From NCBI GenBank assembly GCA_014529385.2, contig CM043966.1, positions 35,181,125-35,245,124 on the forward strand: 64,000 nucleotides of DNA, written 5' to 3'. Below the pieces are notes generated by a model, which saw nothing but the letters and a program-made list of their open reading frames with translations, had not been told where the DNA came from and searched no databases. Below, in pieces: positions 9,600-20,441 of this stretch. This DNA comes from Adiantum capillus-veneris. Its lineage: Eukaryota > Streptophyta > Polypodiopsida > Polypodiales > Pteridaceae. The first letter of the stretch is position 1; every line of letters starts with the position of its first letter. The position numbers and the translations under genes are program-made.

Positions 9600-10680
9600 T
9601 GGTTATTTGCAGCCATACTTGCAGGAAGAATGCAGATTTTCATTTCTGCAGGTCATTTTTCGGGCCCCAAAAACAGTGTTTTTTGCATAACTTTTGCATA
9701 TGGAATGCGATTTATGCAAGGTTAAGGTGTAACCTGGGGTTTTGGCACGCTCCGGACGCAATGGTGATGTCCATTTGAGCTAATTTTGACCTCTGAAATT
9801 TCTGCAGTAGCAGCAAGTTTTTGCTGCGTTTTTGGACCGAAGACAGCGTTTTTTGGCATAGCTTTCACACCCGGACTCGGATACATGTGATCTAGAAGTC
9901 TACCTTGGGGTTTTGGCACGCTCCGGACGCGCTCGTCATATCAGAATTTCAAAATTATGAATGCTGAATTTTCTGCAGCAGCAGTTGTTTATTGTGTGTC
10001 GAGGATTCCACACATGGTTTGCTCTCAGATGTGAGAGTGATATTTGCTGCAAGTTTTCTCACAGGTGGGAGGATACGATGTATTCCTTATGTGGTTTGAT
10101 GTTCAGGGAGACTAATGGGATTGCATTTTGAGCTCTGCAATGTATGCCTCGAGCATGTTTTTGGGCAGTCACAGGTAGAGCAGATATTTGTGTACTAGAT
10201 TTGCAGGTGTTTGCAATGATGTATGCAAAGTGTGGAGATTGGTGCATGCATTTGGAGTGCGGTTTGATGCGCTTTGGTTGCTCATGGTTTTGAGTGTGCA
10301 GTCAGTTTGGTTACTGGTTTTGTGACCGTTTTACTGACGAAACTCTGGCGAAATTTTCCCAGGAGTTTTATGCGCATCATTTATGCGATCTAGGTAGAGA
10401 TTGCGGGTTGCACTCAATATTTGCGTGCGGTGCTCTCTGTAGGTGGGAGATTTGTGCATGTGTATACATCGATACCGCACAGTGTGGGCTTGGTGATTAG
10501 CTCACAGATTGCAGTGTGATACTAGAGCAGGCGAGGCTTGTATTGACATTGCGGGAGCTCTATTTTGGAGTGTGTCTCACAGGTTTTACATTGTGTTTCT
10601 GGCCATATTTGTAGACAGTTTCCAGGTGTTGTTGGTGAGGTGGTTTTGCTTTCTAGTTTGCTATATTGTGCTCATGGCAG
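9600..10680 (+). repeat. Copia-1 untranslated leader with tandem 160-170 bp repeats
   Basis: Units begin with a TTTCTGCAG block at about 9640, 9799 and 9969, and share GGGGTTTTGGCACGCTCCGG at about 9737 and 9907. The rest of the leader has no convincing gene. Confidence 0.65.
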
Positions 10681-11088
10681 AGACATGTGATCGCTCAGAT
10701 TATGATCTCTCCGAAATGTGCATGTTTGATGGGTCAGACTTTGCAGCATGGAGAGAGTGTATGCTTGATGCATTGACATAGCGAGGGTTGCATCGACCAT
10801 TGAGTGGTGATGCAGGTAGACCTTCAAACATGTATGATGATCAATGGCAGGAGCTAGAGGAGATGGCACTATCCACACTCTTTGCACCTTGCAGAATCTG
10901 TATATGCTCTTGTTATGTATGAGACTACTACGAGAGCACTTTGGCGCAGATTACATGATATGTATGATAGATCTGAGTCATCAAGGACTCGTGTGAGACA
11001 TGTACATTCACAAGTAGGCCGACATGTGACATGTTGGTATTGTGGTCATTTTGGACACGTTAGACGGCGCTGTTTTCGTCGTATGTGA
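10675..11088 (+). pseudogene. Copia-1 gag remnants with a CCHC zinc knuckle
   Basis: MAETCDRSDYDLSEMCMFDG followed by SDFAAWRECMLDAL (10675-10780) resembles the start of Copia gag (substrate-binding FDG..F..W...M). After a stop, 10882-11088 encodes ALVMYETTTRALWRRLHDMY, also gag-like. It ends with CWYCGHFGHVRRRC, a perfect CX2CX4HX4C nucleic-acid-binding knuckle. The middle of gag is missing, so this is a shortened or broken gag. Confidence 0.75.
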
Positions 11089-11133
11089 CATCGTAGGAGA
11101 CATGGCAGTCTCAGAGATGTATGTAGTGATGCC

Positions 11134-11637
11134 ATGGACTCAGTTGCTTTGACAGTTGAGGCAAATGTAGTGTCGGAGTATACTAGTGACGGGGATGTCA
11201 CTTTTATCTCGAGCTATGCACGAGATGCTATACATGTGGATAGTGCACTCTCTTCGCAGTGGTTGCTAGATGCAGATGCTACTTTCCATGTCACATCGCA
11301 TCGTGAGTGGTTTAGCACGTTTTCTAGTGGGAGACTTGGTTGTATGCACATGGCTGATGGTGTTGTGTATGACATTGAGGGTACAAGAGACGTATGTTTG
11401 TCCTTGCCCAGTGGTATGAGATTTACCCTGCGTCATGTGCGTTATGTACCAGATTTGATGGTGAGTTTGATCTCGATTGGTCAGCTTAGAGATTGTGGAT
11501 GTCAGATTTCGCTACAAGAGCGAGATTTTGTGATGCATTTGGGTTCGCTAGTGATTGCGAGAGGTGCCAGGAGTGGTACAGGTTACCCATTGCATGTGGA
11601 TGACAGGAGAGACGGTGTTGTCTCTGTGATCATGTAG
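11134..11637 (+). CDS. Copia-1 aspartic-protease-like region
   Basis: The 167-residue frame contains QWLLDADATFHVTSHREWF at residues 42-60, then GTRDVCLSLPSGMRFTLRHV and YVPDLMVSLISIGQLRDCG. This is the pattern of the Copia pre-integrase protease region (WLLDSGATxHVT...VRYVPDLxxNLISxGxL). The catalytic Asp is kept, but the usual Ser-Gly after it is Ala-Asp, which should harm a protease. It sits just after the zinc knuckle, as expected in Copia gag-pol order. Confidence 0.72.
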   Translation: MDSVALTVEANVVSEYTSDGDVTFISSYARDAIHVDSALSSQWLLDADATFHVTSHREWFSTFSSGRLGCMHMADGVVYDIEGTRDVCLSLPSGMRFTLRHVRYVPDLMVSLISIGQLRDCGCQISLQERDFVMHLGSLVIARGARSGTGYPLHVDDRRDGVVSVIM

Positions 11638-11888
11638 CCAGGTAGAGAGCGAGAGAGCAGGCGAGTCTCTTTTTCTCATGGGTTGCAGGGTACTTTGCAT
11701 GGAATGCAGAGTAGTGAGCTCGTTGTGCACACAGTTGGGAAACGACTTGAGCAGTCACATAGAGAGGTGGCAGAGTCAGACATGCATGCTTTGCTAGTGA
11801 CTGAGCAAAGCAGAGACTCAGTTGTGCTACTATGCAGGATAGACAGGTAGAGCGGTCTTTCTCTACTGAGTCACGATAGGAGGACGTT

Positions 11889-12521
11889 GTGCAAGAGTCT
11901 ATGTATACGAAGTTAGAGCATGAGAGCTCTAGTGAGTCACAGCAGATTGAGTGGTCATGTTTGCAGTGTATGATTGCAGAGGAGGCTGAGATGTCAGTGA
12001 TTATGCAGTCATTTCTTTCTATGCTCGACAGTGAGCATGGGGATATAGTTGTGCAGGATATGTCTTCCAGTAGACACCTAGAGCAGCTGGTTTGCTCTGA
12101 GGTTGCACGACAGGTTGATGCGTCTTTTGCGGACAGCCAGGAGATGCATGTGGCTGACATGCCTCGTCAGTCAGAGATGCCTATTGCCAGGGATATATAT
12201 GTTGATGCATGCTCCGTAGAGCTATTAGGGCCCGCTAGCATTGCATCGGCATTCGGTGGTCTCATGTATGAGATGTTGATCTTGAGACCAGATATCGCAG
12301 CTGCAGTGGGAGCATTTGCAGTTGGGGTTGTCAGTCGTTTGTTGATTGATGATGGCATAGTGCACGAGGGAGATATGCAGGTATTGCGTACATACTTGCA
12401 GTACGTGTGCGGTATGTCTGGTGGTGTATGGACTTACACAGGGAACAGGACAGTCGGATGCACACGATCACAGCCAGCCAGTGGGCATCGGTTGAGAGAG
12501 ATTTTCTCTCGCCTTTTGTAG
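11889..12521 (+). pseudogene. Copia-1 remnant of the reverse transcriptase C-terminus
   Basis: In this 210-residue frame, residues about 118-150 read SIASAFGGLMYEMLILRPDI followed by AAAVG, which resembles the Copia motif YxxAVGSLMYxMxxTRPDIxxAVG. Then VLRTYLQYVCG resembles the following ILRYLKGT. The first 110 residues match nothing I recognise. Integrase and the catalytic RT motifs (FVDD) are absent. Confidence 0.55.
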
Positions 12522-12542
12522 TCTTTAGACTAGGTTCCCTTA

Positions 12543-12574
12543 CTTAAAGGCACAGTCGCCTTTAAGTGGGAGGT
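12543..12574 (+). promoter_or_regulatory. Hairpin and polypurine tract before the 3' LTR
   Basis: CTTAAAGG and CCTTTAAG (12543-12550 and 12559-12566) form a perfect 8-bp stem. The purine run AAGTGGGAGG (12564-12573) touches the 3' LTR and fits a plus-strand primer. Confidence 0.75.
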
Positions 12575-12763
12575 TGTTGGGGTATAGGCGCATGTGCCTT
12601 GCCCGGCCGCCCAGAGTCTGGGCGCCCACTGACTTGTATACCTTATACATAGCATAAGTGTATAGGGAGCTGCTCAAATTTTGGAGTCTCCCCACCCATA
12701 TCTGAGTCGTGTGTCTCCTTCTCTCTCTCACTCTCCGTCTGTGGTGCTCCCCGATCCCCTTCA
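12575..12763 (+). repeat. 3' LTR of Copia-1
   Basis: 189 bp, from TGTTGGGGTATA to CCCCTTCA. Same length as the 5' LTR, followed by the CCTTG duplication. Confidence 0.93.
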
Positions 12764-13272
12764 CCTTGTGATGCCATGAGAGTGGGACCCTGCGATGCAA
12801 GGGGAGTAGGACCCTACGATGGAATGGGAGTAGGACGATAGGAAGGGGCTGTAGAGTGAGGTGCCATCGGTGTGAGGCTCTGTAGGTAAGGAGTCCCTCC
12901 CTGACTCCCCCATGGTGTAGTCTACAAAGAATACCATAGGTCGCAAGCTGCTACGGAGTGTAGCGGCCAAACAAATCCTCCGTCGAATGGAGGAACTGCT
13001 CTCGTAAAGAGATAGCCCGCTGTAGGTTTGGATCTACGACCGATGGAACCTGAGAAGGGTTGGTGTAGGATGGCCATGCCTGCAAATAACAAAAATAACC
13101 TATGGGTTAACTAGGCAGAAACATTATTTATTTCTTTGCTTGTTCTCACCGACTCAAGACTCGGGTCCACTGGAGGCGATGTCCACCCCGGGTGGGAGCC
13201 CACCTGGGATGTGAACCAACCAAAAGAAGAGCCAGTTGGCTGCTCCGTACCAGTTGGTCTCTCATCTGACAT

Positions 13273-13778
13273 CTACATTACAAAGAGCAATATAAGATTA
13301 AGATTTTCACCCTACTCACTCATCTATAAATACATACACAAGTATATTATCACACAAACACGTAGATACATATACATACTAGTAGACCTAAGTAGAGGCT
13401 AGTATTGCCAAAGGTCAAGTGCACCTCTTTAGATATCATCAAAGTCTAAACCGTGGTAAACCAAAGGTACATTGCGGTAATCCATGCATGAGTGGCTCAA
13501 TGACCGCAACGCCACGATTTAAAAAGAACTATACCCAAGAGGAAGCATCTAACCTTCGGGTGCTATGCTCACGTACTTAGTGCCTACATACATGCATAAA
13601 CAATTATATATACATATACATAATGTAGCCATTGTTTTGAGTAGAGATAAAGAGTTATGGTTGTAAATTTAGCCATCGTTTTGTGTTGACTGCACCTAGA
13701 TTCAACGTTGAAGTGATCAACTGATCGTAACATTACAATTCTAATGTAATGCAATAAGTAACTCCATTTCTCTCACTG

Positions 13779-13812
<34 letters not shown>

Positions 13813-13850
13813 TTAGTCGTGCAGTTGAACTACGAAGCAGAAGCTCCATC
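13273..13850. other. Region right of the CACTA-A TNPA start, no gene recognised
   Basis: AT-rich sequence with some ATACATAC-like repeats, then a TC tract at about 13780-13808. The TNP2 gene of CACTA-A would be expected here but is not present. Confidence 0.5.
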
Positions 13851-13884
13851 CCAGAGTCATGCCTGCGCCTCCATGCAAAGCAAG

Positions 13885-14045
13885 CACTCTCAGAGATGAG
13901 AAGCCAAACATGGAGGACATCTTCTGTCGAGGCATGGAGGTCTTACTAAGGTCATGGTGGCTTTGGATTTGGGCACCACTTTTTCGTGCTTCACATACGC
14001 CCACAAGAGCGACCCTAGGGACATCCACCATGTCCTGGATTGGCA
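13885..14045 (+). pseudogene. HSP70-like (HSPA12-type) N-terminal gene fragment
   Basis: One frame reads MVALDLGTTFSCFTYAHKSD then PRDIHHVLDWHS (13954-14049). The D-L-G-T-T-F-S pattern followed by YAHKSDP and a tryptophan is the first phosphate-binding loop of HSP70/actin-fold ATPases, most like the HSPA12 branch (DFGTTxSGFAYxxxxDP). The usual Gly after Ser is Cys. Upstream in the same frame is HGGHLLSRHGGLTKV. The frame then runs straight into TC-rich satellite, so only the first exon-sized part survives. It lies between CACTA remnants and is probably a captured gene piece. Confidence 0.55.
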
Positions 14046-14049
14046 TTCC

Positions 14050-14065
14050 CTATCTCTCTCTATTC

Positions 14066-14111
<46 letters not shown>

Positions 14112-14364
14112 ATTTCTCTCCCTTTCTATCTACTCTCTCTCTCTCTTTCCCTCTCTCTCTTTCTCTTTCCCGATCTATCTCTATCCCTCTCTATCTCTAT
14201 TCTCTCTCTTTCCCTATTTCTCTCCCTCTCTATCTACTCTCTCTCTTTCCCTCTTTCCCTATGTCTCTCTATTCCTCTCTTTCCCTCTCTCTATTTACTC
14301 TCTCTCTCTCTCTCTCTTTCTCCCTCTCCCTATCTCTCTCTATTCTTCTCTTTCTCTCTCTATT

Positions 14365-14400
<36 letters not shown>

Positions 14401-14653
14401 CTCTCTTTATCTATCTCTCTCTTTCCCTCATTCCCTCTCTTCTTCTACCCCCCCCCCCCCTCTCTCTCTTGTTCTATCCCTCTCTTTCCCCCCCCCTCTC
14501 TCTCTCTTTCTATTTCTCTTTCTCTCTCTATATCTATCCCTCATTCTCTCTATTTCTATCCCTATCTCTATCTCTCCCACTTTCTCTCATTCTCTCTTTA
14601 TCTTTCTCTCTCTCTCCATTCATCTCCCTCTCATTAATTCTCTCCCTCTTTCT

Positions 14654-14723
<70 letters not shown>

Positions 14724-14887
14724 ATCTCCCTCTCATTAATTATCTCTCTCTTTATCTACCTCTATCCCTCTTTCTCTCTCACTCTCTTTATCTATCTCTC
14801 TCTCTTTCTCTTTCTCTCCCTCTCTATCTATTTCCCTTCTCCTCTCTCTCTATTTGTCCCTCTCCATTTATCTCCCTCTCTTTAAAT

Positions 14888-14947
<60 letters not shown>

Positions 14948-15005
14948 CTATCTATTTCTCTCTCTCTTTCTTCATTTATCCCTCTCTCTCTCTCTATCTA
15001 TCTAA
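14050..15005. repeat. Nearly 1 kb of TC-rich interrupted microsatellite
   Basis: TC repeats interrupted by TTTC, TATC and CCCT blocks, including a C run at about 14450-14460 and a (TATC)n run near 14930-14955. All long open frames here are Ser/Leu low-complexity translation. Confidence 0.95.
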
Positions 15006-15034
15006 CAAACTCAACATTTCTATCTAACATTCTA

Positions 15035-15125
15035 TCCAAACAAGCTGAGCAAAGCAATCATTCCCAAACAAGCCTAGCAAAGCAACCATTTCTAAACAAG
15101 CCGAGCAAAGCAACCATTTCCAAAT
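15035..15125 (+). repeat. Three tandem copies of a 29-bp unit
   Basis: The unit AAACAAGCCGAGCAAAGCAA followed by CCATTTC is repeated three times with few changes. Confidence 0.8.
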
Positions 15126-15244
15126 GAACGAGGTATGTTATGGATTATCTTTTTTTTTTTAATGCATATGTGTGTGTGTAGTAGAAAACAAAAGGGAAAG
15201 AGGGGGTAGGTGTTTTGTATTGTGTTTACCTCTTTCTTTGTAGC

Positions 15245-15660
15245 GCGGTTGATCTTCGGTTAGGTTGAGCTTCCAAAGACGATGACGGAAAACCCCCTTC
15301 GACGAAACCCCCTTCGATGTTGTGCTTCCAAAGATGATGGCAAAAAGGTGGACGAACCCCTCTTCGACGAAACTTGGGAAGCTTGGAGAAGGAGAGAGAG
15401 GGAAGGGAGAAGGGGGGGGAGCTTGAGAAGGAGATCAGAGAGGGAAGGGAGAGGGGGGGGGGGGGGAAGCTTGGGAGCAATGGCGGAGAGCAAGAACGCA
15501 GAGTATGCAGCAAAAACGCAGCGTACTTTGCCTTCTTGCCTATTTTAGCTTTCAGGCATTACCGCGTTTATTATTGAGCCCATTACCGCATGTAATACCG
15601 CGGCCGGTCATTTCAAACGGATACATGCGTATCCGAGGTTGCAAGGGGGGGGGGGAGGGG
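15245..15660. repeat. Probable left subterminal region of CACTA-C
   Basis: Repeats of ACCCCCTTCGACGAAAC (15290-15375), a G-rich purine tract (15380-15470), then CATTACCGCG, CATTACCGCA and AATACCGCGG at 15558-15605. The TTACCGCG motif returns at 20285-20430 on the other side of the transposase remnant and also in CACTA-A. No CACTA terminus could be located. Confidence 0.4.
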
Positions 15661-15925
15661 GAAGGGTACAAACCGCTATACATTATTTCATTTTTTAGTC
15701 TTTTGAGTTTTTTATGAAGATTTTTAATTTTTTATGGCTACTTTATTTTGTAGTACTTTTAAATGTTTATTAATTGCATTTTTAAGTTCTCTTTTAGTTA
15801 AAAATAATTTTATCACTCATTGTCATTTATTCCCTTTGACCTTAACTTTATGTAAATTTTTTAGTGGAATTAAGGGCTTTTCTACTTTTTTATTTTTTAG
15901 GACACATGAATAAATAAACAATATT

Positions 15926-18900
15926 TTGCGTGTGCAAGCCATTGACTGGGATGATCGTGGTCCCCTTGGAGGCCCTGAGCGCGATCGTTGGCTCAAGGAA
16001 AAACTCCCGTGTCCTTGCGCCAAGTGCAAAAGGGCAATCCCTCGCAAAAGGGCAATCCCTTGCTTGAGGCGCATTGTTGTGGAGCACGTGGAAAACGAAG
16101 GGCTTTGGCATCCTCAAAAAAGCGCTCGAAGAGATGATAACGTGACTCACCTATCGCTTGAGGAGATGCCCCATTGGTCTATGTTCGGTGGTCATGCACC
16201 GGTGCACAAGGCCGAACGGCAGAGGCCAAGAGCGACTGGGCGATTTGGGTGCATCGCATGGTGATCCTCCCATTGGCTCTACTTCGTCAGCTCCTATGGC
16301 GTCTCCGTTGCACTTTGAGGTAGAGGATGAGCACATGTTCGACATGTGTGATGAATTACTAGCTCATGAGCGCGACGTGTGCTAGGAGGATTGTTAGTCC
16401 TACACTAAATCGGCTAGCGAAACAGAGGATAGATTGATGACGAGTGCCCGAACACCTATTTATGAGACGGTGCATGGTACTTGGTGCTCCGAGCATCGTT
16501 GGAAGTCCTCAACTTGCAAGCAAAATTTGGTTGGAGTAATGCAAGTGTCGATGCACTAATTCTGTAAGTATGGAATGTGGCTTTTATATATTCTCCACTC
16601 ACTTTATGGTGTCGTTTTCTAGGAATTATACTAATACGCATGTTTATTGTAGTTTGATAGGAAAAATGTTGCCAAAAGATCACTACATGCCTCCACATTG
16701 TCGACGAGCTAGAATGCCGCATTGTAGTCACTGCACTTGGAATGGAGTATGAGCGCATCCATGCATGCGTCAATGATTGCATGCTATACCGCAATGAGCA
16801 TGCACATGCTACCTCATGTCCCGTGTGCGGGAAGGCATGATACAAGACAGGAGTGAGCGGGGCGCACCTACCCTGCAAGGTATTGAGACATTTTCCATTA
16901 ATTCCTCAAATCCAACACATGTTTAAAAGCTTGTCTATCATGGAGCTTCTCGCATGGCACGTGAGCCATCGCTCAAATGATGGAATGATGCGTATCCCTG
17001 CCAATTCACGTGCATGGAGGCACATCGAAACTCAATGGCTAGACTATGGGTTGGAGCCTCGACACTTGAGGCTTGGGTTAGCAAGTGATGGTGTCAACGT
17101 CCGTTGGCACTAAGTTTACTTCATGGAGCACTTGGCCTCTGGTGATCGTCAACTACAATATTCCACCATGGGAGACAACCAAGAAGGGAAATATACTTCT
17201 TTCCTTGCTTGTGCCAAGGAAGTACAAAGTGTCAAATATTGACATTTACCTCGAGCCCCTCATCGAGGATTTGGAGGAGTTATGGAGAGGCATTCATGTT
17301 GTCTATGTCTCACTTGCAAAGGGGGGGAGAGAGGCCATTGTGAGGGGAATCCTTATGTGGTCTATGCACGACTATCTTGAGCTTGGAGAAATTTCTGGTA
17401 ACCCCTTTTCTCTATCTCTCTCTCCCTCTTTCCCTCCCTCCCTTTAGTTCACATTAGTTCACTCATCTCTCTAACCATATGATATGTATACAGGGTTGTC
17501 CACATTGGGGCACAATGCATGTCCTACTCGCGGGCCATCGTTGGTGACGGAGAGGCCCGATTCCTTGCACAATGTAATCTATCCAAACAACCATCGTTTC
17601 TTACCCCAAGGGCATAACAAGTACAAGGCTCCAACAAAAGGGAAGACTCCTCTAAAGCTCACGATGGCAAATTGGCCAACCATTTGGGAAGAACACCACA
17701 ACAACAATCCGGCTCCGTGCCCTCCACCAAAAGGTATGTCAAGGTATTCCATATTTTTAAGGCTTCCATATTGGAAGGACTTCAAAATACAACACCTCTT
17801 GGATCCCATGCACATATTCAAGAATGTAGCCCAAAAACTATGGGACCACATTATTGGCAAGAATGACTCTTTGGGTGCGAGGGAAGATTTGAGGCTTTTA
17901 AAACGTCTCCCTGCCTCTGCTACTCCATGTCGGTGCCACAAATGGAAAGATTGTGCTTCCTAAAGCACCATGCATGCTAGCCAAAAGAAGAATTAGACAA
18001 GGTGAAGGGTACCATTTCCTCTATTCGCACACCAACAGGATACATGAGGTCGCTAAAGGAAGCTTTCACAAAAAGAGAAAAAGGGTGGAAGCGTTCAATT
18101 GTATGGGTTGAAGTCCCATGATTGGCACAAGATGCTTCAGGTAATCTTCATACTCCCTATTCTATCTATAGTTTGTGTGTATGACTATCACTCACTTCCC
18201 CTTCCCCTCATTTACATTGTAGTTCATTCCGTCGGTGAGTATGTGTATATGTCGAGAGAAGAAAGCTAGGGGCGCTATTTTCAAACTAGGAGAGCTAGTA
18301 AGGTACACCACAAGAATCCACTCAGCTACACCTTTTTTATGTACTCAATAATTTCAGCTAGCACTTAGTGTATCCTTGTGTGTTTTCTTGCAGATTTGTG
18401 AGCTCCAAGGAAATTGAAATAGATGTTATCCCTGTTGCTCAAACACTTGCAACAGAAACTGTGTTTGCCATTGAAGATGCATTTCCTCGATCGGTCCTTC
18501 TTAGTCAAATTCACCTCTTGGTTCACGTGGTGGAGGAGATCGCTATATGTGGAGTAGTGCACGCACGATGGATGTTCTTCTTAGAGAGTTTTTTAAAGAC
18601 TCTCAAAGATTTTTTGCAGCTACGGTCTCAACCAGAGGCATGTATGGCTGAAGGGTGGATCGTTCAAGAGGCATTTGTTTACAAATTAGAGTATTTGGCA
18701 CAAGTTGATCCTTCAATGCCTCGCATGTGGTCAGACGAGGAAGATACTAGGATGACTTCACACTTGCCAAGTGAAAAGGGGAAACTACTTAACATGGAAT
18801 TGAATCTATCCCGAGTGGTCAATAACTTTTGTATTCTTAATGCAAAGATTATGACCAAGTGGGTGGACTTGTGGACAGTGGCAAAGGCAAGGTGTTTGCA

Positions 18901-19909
18901 AGAGAGGGAAGCATGGAAACAAGCGCATGGAGGAAGGAGGGCACCCTCAGTGCCTAGACACCTTGCCTGTTTCCCATATCTCATTAGTGCAAAGTGGATT
19001 CATGAAATGACCGAGGCAAAAGCGCACGGAGAAGACATCACCAGCACAGAATGGGAGTATGCACGAAGCTGCGTACCGAAGATAGAGTACTCATATACCT
19101 AAACCATATTGTAACGCTATTTCTTGAAATTATCTTGAATATGTATTTGATAAATTAATATATTTTTCTATTTTGTAGTGCCTTTCCTTTAAATCTATGT
19201 GGTCAAAGGGTCGTCACTTTCGTACGCACCACATTGACGAGCATAGAACCACCATGGATTGTTCCATTATGGGCAACTTTGACATAGACGGTGATGAAGT
19301 CAAGTACTGTGGAACTATTGAAAGGATACTAAAGGTTAATTTTAGAACCTTTCATACCTTCATCTTCGAGTACAAGTGGTTTGCAAATGTGCCTAGACGA
19401 CATGAGAATGGCCTCTACCTGGTGGACTCTAGTGTGCATCACACAGGGAGGTATGACAATTTAGTTTTACCGCGCAATTATGAGCACATGAGTGACATGT
19501 ACCTTTTTTATTCTTATTTGCTTGTAGTGTTAGTTATACCAATGTTACTCACTTTGAGCTTCTATTTTATAAGTCATCTATATCCCAGTAATCCACCAAC
19601 CAAAACTTTGGTTCGTAATTCCCGTAACACCTCTGGGGAGAACCATTTTTTCCACTAATAAAGTGGAGACTATCTTCGACCCTCTTCGACCTCCAACTTT
19701 GGATGAGTGATAACAGGGAGAGGGAGGTCCATGAATCAAGTCTGGCGGTAGCAAGTCTTAGCGAGGATGATTGTCATGATGATGAAGATGATGAGATAGA
19801 GGATGACGAACTCGAAGATGATGAAGGCAATGCATCCACAAACGACAATTCCGTTCCTATCTTTATTGATTTAGGAGTCATGGGCTTAGAATTGGATGAT
19901 TCCTCTTAG
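15926..19909 (+). pseudogene. TNP2-type transposase remnant of CACTA-C
   Basis: Same domain order as in CACTA-B but broken by many frameshifts. 15950-16262: transposase-associated domain (LPCPCAKCKRAI, VVEHVENEG). 16500-16565: LNLQAKFGWSNASVDAL. 16853-17103: TNP2 core start (KVLRHFPLIPQIQHMF, PANSRAWRHIE, LGLASDGVN). 17110-17398: WPLVIVNYNIPPWETTKKG and LMWSMHDYLELG. 17494-17962: LLDPMHIFKNVAQKLWDHII. 18395-19080: DUF4218-like (IHLLVHVVEEI, HARWMFFLESFLKTLK). 19178-19490: DUF4216-like (WSKGRHFR, YCGTIERIL). 19700-19909: acidic tail. Introns 3 to 5 are still recognisable. No TNPA gene follows. Confidence 0.85.
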
Positions 19910-20081
19910 AGATCTTTTGGAAGATGATTCATAAACATTTTGCAATTATAAAGTTTTTTGGTCGTGTAATCCATTCATCTCTCTCTCCCCCCTCTTCCTC
20001 TCTTTAGATTTGAGAATATGCTCAATTATGTTAATCAATTGACAGTGATTATTTTAGTTGTAATCAAGTGTAATCTTATAT

Positions 20082-20119
<38 letters not shown>

Positions 20120-20440
20120 TCTCACTCTCTCTTCTTTTTTAAATTTGAAAATTTTATACAATATTCTTTTATTTTTATTGAGAGGAGGGAAACACCAAAA
20201 TTTGAAGGGGGGCGGGATGGGTTAAGCCAGAATTTGAAAGTTTAGGCGCTAAATTTGGTTGTCGGTATAACAACGATAATCTATGCGGTAATAACAGCGA
20301 TAAATCTACGCGGTAATATATATACGGAAATATTTTAAACACAAAAAACCCCCCGCTCTCCTCTCTCTTGTTTCTCTACTTGAATTTGCACCTTCTCTCT
20401 ACAAAACGCGGTAAAACAGCGCGGTAAACACTTAAGGATT
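19910..20440. repeat. Right side of CACTA-C, subterminal-like GCGGTAATA repeats
   Basis: A TC tract at 20085-20132 and then ATGCGGTAATAACAGCGATA, ACGCGGTAATATATATACGG and two GCGGTAAA units up to about 20428. No CACTA end sequence is visible before the Copia gag begins at 20442. Confidence 0.45.
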
Positions 20441-20441
20441 T

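Larger units (their letters stand above)
9250..12763 (+). mobile_element. Copia-1, complete but internally deleted LTR retrotransposon
   Basis: Two 189-bp LTRs flank 3,136 bp of internal sequence. The 5-bp target duplication CCTTG is present at 9245-9249 and 12764-12768. A primer-binding site follows the 5' LTR and a polypurine tract precedes the 3' LTR. The coding capacity is gag pieces, a protease-like domain and a scrap of the reverse transcriptase/RNase H region. Integrase and most of the reverse transcriptase are missing, so the element must have moved using proteins of another element. Confidence 0.92.
471..13272 (-). pseudogene. TNPA-like gene of CACTA-A, split by two transposon insertions
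   Basis: A TNPA-like (plant En/Spm second protein) gene on the minus strand. Exon 1 is 13272-13150 (ATG after a TGTAG acceptor, GTGAG donor). Exon 2 starts at 13079 after a TTGCAG acceptor, runs to 12764, resumes at 9249-9033 and again at 1287-830, where a GTAAG donor follows DKY. Exon 3 is 748-605 (GTAAG donor) and the last exon is 527-471, ending in an acidic tail PLDDDKIEED. The first half is Pro/Thr-rich. The part near 1160-830 (FPNAPDQCFSQRW, then a YGSGGKGAWKDKY end) lines up with the TNPA proteins of CACTA-B and CACTA-D. It is broken by frameshifts and stops besides the two insertions (Copia-1 at CCTTG, CACTA-B at TAG). Family assignment is by comparison within the window. Confidence 0.62.

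Noticed and set aside
14050-15005. Assembly artefact because of the very long TC tract
   Set aside because: The tract has many non-periodic interruptions that a collapsed or slipped assembly would not create, although its exact length may be unreliable.
13859-15127. A 422-residue plus-strand frame
   Set aside because: Apart from its first 60 residues it is translation of TC-rich satellite. The HSP70-like signal lies in another frame and was annotated separately.
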